A DNA stretch of 64,000 bases. It comes from Gnetum montanum. Lineage: Eukaryota; Streptophyta; Gnetopsida; Gnetales; Gnetaceae. The number at the start of each line of letters is the position of its first letter. Positions within the stretch are counted from its first letter, which is position 1. The stretch covers positions 556,498 to 620,497 of the forward strand of contig MNCI01004556.1 in NCBI GenBank assembly GCA_015680685.1, given 5' to 3'. Positions 59,512-64,000 of the stretch are shown here, piece by piece. The position numbers were made by a program, and so were the translations under genes. A model generated the notes under the pieces. That model was not told the origin of the DNA, did not search any database, and saw only the letters and a list, made by a program, of their open reading frames with translations.

Positions 59512-59765
59512 ACCATGCTATCTGCTACGCTCATCTTGTATTATGCATGGGACACAGTGCACTATCTACTATGCTTGTCCTATGTTATGCGTGGGACATG
59601 AGATGCTGGTTGCTACTGTCTACTACACTCATCCCGTGTTACACATGGGACACAAGATGCTAGTTGCTACTATCCACTACGCTCATCCCATGTTACATGT
59701 GGGATAGGGGATGTTGGTTGCTACTATCCACTCCGCTCATCCTATGTTATGCATGGGACATGGGA
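59512..59765. repeat. 54-bp tandem repeat in C
   Basis: About four units of the form GTTGCTACTATCCACTACGC followed by 'tcatcccatgttacatgtgggacaagatgctg'. Confidence 0.85.
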
Positions 59766-59784
59766 CGTTGGCTACAACGCTGGA

Positions 59785-60125
59785 CAGGGTGCTACGTTGC
59801 AATAGACAAGGTGCTATGCTACGTAGCATAACAAGGTGCTACGTTGCAGTAGACATGGTGTTACGCTATGCAGCGTAACAGGGTGCTATGCTATAGTAGA
59901 CATGGTGCTACGCTATGCAGCATAATAGGGTGCTATGCTGTAGTAGATATGGTACTACGCTACACAACATGACAGGGTGTTATGCTGTAATAGACATGGT
60001 GCTATGCTATGCAATGTAATAGGGTGCTACGTTACACTATGCTACATAGTGTAATAGGGTGTTACACTATGCTATGCTACATAGTGTAACAGGGTGCTAT
60101 GTTATGCTACGCTATGCAACGTAAC
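59785..60125. repeat. 47-bp tandem repeat in C
   Basis: Five or more units starting GACATGGTGCTACGCTATGC and continuing 'agcgtaacagggtgctatgctatagta'. Later units shorten. Confidence 0.85.
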
Positions 60126-60294
60126 ATCTATGCAGAAAGTGTCATCATTCTAACACTTAGAAAAATTTTGCAAATCTGGAAGTTGGAGCTAACTACACTC
60201 AACACTTGGAAAAATATGGAAAAAGTGCCATCATTTTGACACTTAGCCATATTTGCAGTCACGATGTTGAGATCTGAAATTTTGTGGTGTTTCA

Positions 60295-62719
60295 TAGGTT
60301 TGAGGCTACATCCTTTTGTCCTTGATAGCTAGCTATAACCACCTCTAATTCTGAGTTTGCCTCTTGCAGCTTTTACAAAGTGTCCTTTGGATCTACAAAC
60401 TCCTTCTCATATAAGGCATAGGTGGTCACCACCTGCTTTTCCAGCTCATTCCAAGGGTAACCTACTATTAACATGGCAAGGTTGTCATATCTGAGGTTAG
60501 CCAACAACATGTATTCTTTCAGATATTCTATCTATAGGTCTTTATTTTTGACTTATGCTTGGTGGACCAAGGCATAGCTATCCAAGATGGGTTGCCACTC
60601 TAGATTTTGTGCTGATAAGAAGCCGATGTGGGCTTTGGCCATCTAGATCTCTTTTTCATTTACCTATTTGTACATGCCTACTTGGTCATGAAAGTGCTCC
60701 TTCAATTTCTCATGCTTTTTGACCTTATTTTGCCACACACTAATTTCAATCACTAAATTTTGACAGATAGTGCAGACCTGCTCCATTGAGAAGGTTCTAT
60801 TTTCCTTGGCCAATCTACTAATAACCTAATTAACCCTCACTAGTTGCTCTCTCAAGTAGTGGATACTTTCTTTTAAAATATTCTTTTACTTCTCTACTAT
60901 GGTCAAACTTGAGTTCTCTATGATGAGCTACTTATTTTCTTCTTGTACAGTGGTCAATGCCTTTTTGTATGCATGGGATTGTGTATCTGCAACAAAGGCA
61001 TTCTAGACCACCTTTTCTTTTTATTATTTAGTAGCTATGTTCTCCTTCATTAGCTTGGTTATTTGCTTCATCCTGAATTGCTCAAGTTGGTCTAGCATAA
61101 CAAAACAAGTAGGATCCCATCATTCAACTCTCAAGGCAACCAACTCTTCTTGTAGTCTTTATACTTCTACTTGTACATGCTCTACATTGACCTCTATCAT
61201 TATCAAATTTTCTTTTATGGTGATGAGTTATGACTGTGCCATAATGACATCACTAGGAATGTCAAATAAGTTAGTCATTACTTGTCATGTCTACAGCAAT
61301 TGATCAAGCATGTCCTCATGCACTGTAGGAGTCATTGAAGTCCCAACCAACATTTTATGCATCTCTAGTTCCCAATAGATATACCAAGGGCACAATAGAC
61401 ACATTGAATGATTCTTTGATATGATTTATGATTACTTCTGTTGTGCCTGCCACATCCTCATGTTGTAGTACCACAACTATGGCACCTTCTCCAATTTCAA
61501 GTGTTACTTGGAAGGATGCAACGTTTCCAAAGATTTTCCATGATCATTGGAATCCTTCTTCTTCTTATTGGAGTGAGATCTTCCTCTGTGTTGGATCAAT
61601 AGAAACTGTGGGCCATATAGCATCATCCATTACTCTAATGAGGTTAGACTCATCCCTACTTTCCCAATTGACGACTTTAGCGAGCTTTTGCAAATGGCTC
61701 ATCGAGGGCCTATAGTCTTGCGATGGCAAAGCTTGCGTCTACAAGTGCTATTCAAGCTCATGTTGTGTTTCTGCTTATGGCTCTGCCTCCTTCTCTACTT
61801 CTTTTTCTTCACCAAGATCTTTTTTTGGTGCTATAGGTTTTAAGAGTTCAATGAAGGATGCATTCTGAGCCTTCTTAGGGATATCATTGGTATATCCCAG
61901 GATCCTAGTGCACTTGCACAACCTTCTGATTAGGCAAGGAAATGGAATTATCAGTTTCCCTACCTTCTTCTCTTCAAACCACTATTAGATTTTACTTAAA
62001 TAAAACTGGGAAATATTAGCCACAAATTTACCCATTAGAATAGCACTTCCCCTAGTTGCATATGTGGAAACTTGATTGAGCCCTTTGGTGGGAAATAGAT
62101 GGTAATTCTCGATCTTAAAATATGTTCTTTCTTCTAGAGTCATTTCATTATATGTTTTACCCTCCTTATCATATGCCTATTTCAGCCATAGTTTGTTAGT
62201 CTCAGGGTCGAACCTAGTTCACAAATGGGCTACCTTAGCCCCTTCATTTAGTAGATTGAGAGTCACAGCAATAACTTTGACTAAAAAAGAGACATTTACT
62301 CCATAGATGTTGACAGTGGTGCCTTCATTTTTATTGTGCCAGAATTGATGAGTTTCACCCAGGTACCACTCGCCACTGTCTAATAAAATGGGTCACAAGG
62401 GGATGCCTTAAGTTGCATCCAAATTGCTTCCGAAGCAAATTCCATGAATGGGCCAAAATTCATTTCCATGAAGACCAAGGCCAACGTGGACTTTTCTGAG
62501 ATGATAGCAAGGTAGTCAGGGGGCAATGTAAGATTTGTTCCTACTCAGGAACTTGTGGTTCTTCAACCTTCCCGTGGGCTGATTTCCCAGTAGTAGGAGC
62601 CTCTTGGTGCATGCTGAAAGATTGAGCTTCCTACTCTTCTTGTTTGGCATGTTTGCCTTGCTAGCCATGGCCACCCCATGGATGCTTAGCAACTCTTTAT
62701 GAGGGTTCACCTTGTGCAC
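60295..62719 (-). pseudogene. Extra ORF of copy A3 (gag-like, most of the frame)
   Basis: The minus strand from ATG at 62719 reads MHKVNPHKELLSIHGVAMAS and a lysine-rich N-terminus. The middle section has SGEWYLGETHQFWHNKNEGT, VNIYGVNVSFLVKVIAV, EMTLEERTYFKIENYHLFPT and KLIIPFPCLIRRLCK. Then comes an acidic stretch (KKDLGEEKEVEKEAEP), and long charged helices follow down to 60300 (YPWNELEKQVVTTYALYEKE; LQEANSELEV). Unit C splits the C-terminus, which continues at 40721-40242. It lies on the sense strand of an element whose 3' LTR is 39368-40231. No polymerase was seen, so the copy is gag-like only. The FP.LI..LC pattern recalls plant transposon-associated ORFs of the plant-mobile-domain type, by eye only. 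Confidence 0.55.
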
Positions 62720-63032
62720 CTATTTTTTGGGCTATCTGCAATCAAGTAAAGATCAAGTGTTACTAAGGTTATATTCATTATCATTAATCAGTTGATACCT
62801 TGCTCACTACCTTAGTTCATTAAGTTCTTAATGCATATTATTGTAGAGTTAGAAACAATTGTCAAGAAAAATCCCCAAAAAGTGTTTATCTCCTTTTACA
62901 ACCCTTTGCAATTGGTTCCTTTTTCCTTATGTGTGGCTTAGAATGATGGTTATGGTTCCTAAGGTGGAAGAATTAAGGTTCTGGCATTAATATGATTGAT
63001 TTTTTATGATAATGCCCAAATTTTTTAACACC
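62720..63032 (-). other. Leader of copy A3
   Basis: Between the LTR end and the ATG on the minus strand. It contains GCAAGGTATCAACTG (about 62809-62795) and ends TTGATTGCAG before ATAGCCC, like an intron of about 63 bases, although that is very short for a plant intron. Confidence 0.4.
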
Positions 63033-63385
63033 TAATAAGCGGTGAGGTATCCCTATGCTCAACCAACAAATACGAGCGTCCACGCACAATCAGGTCAAAT
63101 TCCAAGGACTAAGTGCTTATGCGCCTTTGTGGAACAAGACTGGGTTGATCAATCATTATCTTCCCAAGCTTACTTGTATGTCATGATTGTATGGTTAAGT
63201 AAACTTGAGGCATATGATTTTTATACTTTTTATTTTTTTATGTCCTGCCGCTAATCAGGGAGGAGAGAGATAACTAAGTAACTAATTTAATTTGACTACT
63301 TATTAACTAGGCTCTAACTTATCCTAACACTAGTATCCATTCTCACTTGCCGTACACATCCTGAACCACTGCAACACTACTGGGA
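63033..63385 (-). mobile_element. Partial LTR at the 5' side of A3 (U3 deleted)
   Basis: On the minus strand it matches the last third of LTR1 (about 6145-6478), from 'gcagtggttcagg.tgtgtac' to a degenerate end CTTATTA. The U3, TATA region and polypurine tract are missing: 'caataatcccata'-type sequence jumps straight into the LTR. Confidence 0.6.
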
Positions 63386-63439
63386 ATAATAGACTCAAAG
63401 TTCCTGGTGAATGGATTAATAAACATATTACAACACTGG

Positions 63440-64000
63440 TGTTCACGCACTTTGTGGTGAGCACTGTACATGGATGACATCTAGACCTTCACTTGATAGC
63501 TTGAAGAGGAAAAGAGGGAGAAAAGAAAATGAGGTGTGTTGCTGCCAATGCCAAGATTGCATCCTCTGTTGTTTATCCATAGCCACACGACTAGACTTAT
63601 TCCTGGCATAAACATTCCAGCTCCAGTCCATCTCAAGTGCTTCCTCCTATTTCATTCCATAGTTCGTGTAATCACCATCTGCACACACAACACAGTCACG
63701 AATGAGCAAGGATAAGTAAGACACACTGCAATTAATACCTTGCCTTGATATAAAGCGCATTGGCTAGGTTGTGGTTATGGAAAAAATGGGTTAGAGGTTT
63801 ATTACTGATAACTACCTAAGGTGTAGGGGTTAGGCAAGTAGTAGAATGAAGAAATTTAAAAATTTGTGCTAGGGCCCCCATGACTAAGAGCAAACCTCTA
63901 GTAGCAATAAGATGGAAAAATATAAGGAACAAGAAAGATGGGGAAAAAATAACAACAGTAATGCCAATAAAGTGGATGTCAAAGATGGGGATGAAACGAG
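63440..64000 (-). mobile_element. Leader and 3' internal end of a further A-family copy
   Basis: The reverse complement is similar to 4985-5510: GTCATGGGGG box (63894-63885), 'ctaacccctacacctta', CAAGGTATTAATTGCAG block, GTGTGTGCAG before ATGGTGATTACACG, and 'caatcttggc.ttggcagcaa'. It continues beyond the window. It shares the partial LTR with copy A3. Confidence 0.55.

Larger units (their letters stand above)
59506..60294 (+). mobile_element. LTR-like unit C, right part, with tandem repeats
   Basis: It begins with the second GGTGG and ends TTTCA before TAGGT (60295-60299). It is largely made of two tandem arrays. The end segment 60130-60294 repeats a phrase about 'gtgtcatcattctaacacttag' twice. 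No ORF is supported; the 69-76 aa frames here are repeat translations. Confidence 0.65.

Noticed and set aside
59433-59707. Repeated-peptide ORFs (76 and 69 aa) near the end of B and in C
   Set aside because: They span the LTR end and the 54-bp tandem array; the peptide repeats only mirror the DNA repeat.
1-64000. Host protein-coding gene, tRNA, rRNA, CRISPR or defence-system content
   Set aside because: Read on both strands without finding an intact plant gene, cloverleaf, rRNA or regularly spaced repeat array; all strong signals are retroelement parts.

Overview
This window looks like intergenic DNA from a plant with a very large genome, most likely a gymnosperm. The reasons are: no host gene with an intact reading frame, mostly AT-rich sequence, and wall-to-wall old Ty3/gypsy LTR retrotransposons that are broken by stop codons, diverged and nested in each other. 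Family calls were made by reading translations by eye and no search was run. No tRNA, rRNA, CRISPR array or bacterial-type gene was seen. Layout from left to right: 150-1850 is a decayed LINE reverse transcriptase. 2240-3640 is a less AT-rich, unrecognised stretch that may hold gene debris. 3645-6478 is the 3' part of a gypsy-related copy ending in an LTR (5567-6478, TGATG...CATCA). 6500-9080 is a minus-strand gag-like ORF (copy J) with primer-binding site and LTR. 9090-10290 is a minus-strand gypsy RT-RNase H (copy F). 11832-31985 is a minus-strand LTR element (family G). Its left LTR was split by a complete plus-strand chromovirus (D, 12779-20658) with two 864-bp LTRs, gag, protease, RT, RNase H, integrase and chromodomain. 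Both D and G also carry a copy of an unclassified repeat, H. A further minus-strand gag-like ORF (L) lies inside G. 32280-34300 is a plus-strand RT/RNase H plus integrase remnant. 36560-39201 is a plus-strand extra ORF followed by an LTR. 39368-63385 is a minus-strand copy of the same LTR family (A3). A3 is interrupted by an LTR-like unit C (target duplication TAGGT), which is itself interrupted by element B (target duplication GGTGG). The centrepiece is B (41516-59505, 17,990 bp), an almost structurally complete Tat-lineage element: two LTRs of 1636 and 1714 bp, matching 5-bp target duplications, gag with a Tat-type zinc motif, protease, RT, RNase H, a second archaeal-like RNase H, integrase, and a hairpin directly before the polypurine tract. 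Between protease and RT it carries a large multi-exon gene on the opposite strand (about 48062-51509, possible first exon at 52167). Four of its five inferred GT-AG introns join the reading frame exactly. The predicted protein has an N-terminal stretch resembling FCP1/NIF-type HAD phosphatases, a long middle region, a glutamate-rich linker and a C-terminal coiled coil. Proteins of broadly similar layout (middle domain plus coiled coil, no polymerase) occur in the sense orientation in four other LTR-linked copies here (J, L, the ORF before the 38435 LTR, and A3). The antisense gene in B and the repeated extra-ORF theme are the most promising leads. All copies appear dead: the B integrase has lost two catalytic aspartates and every ORF holds stops.
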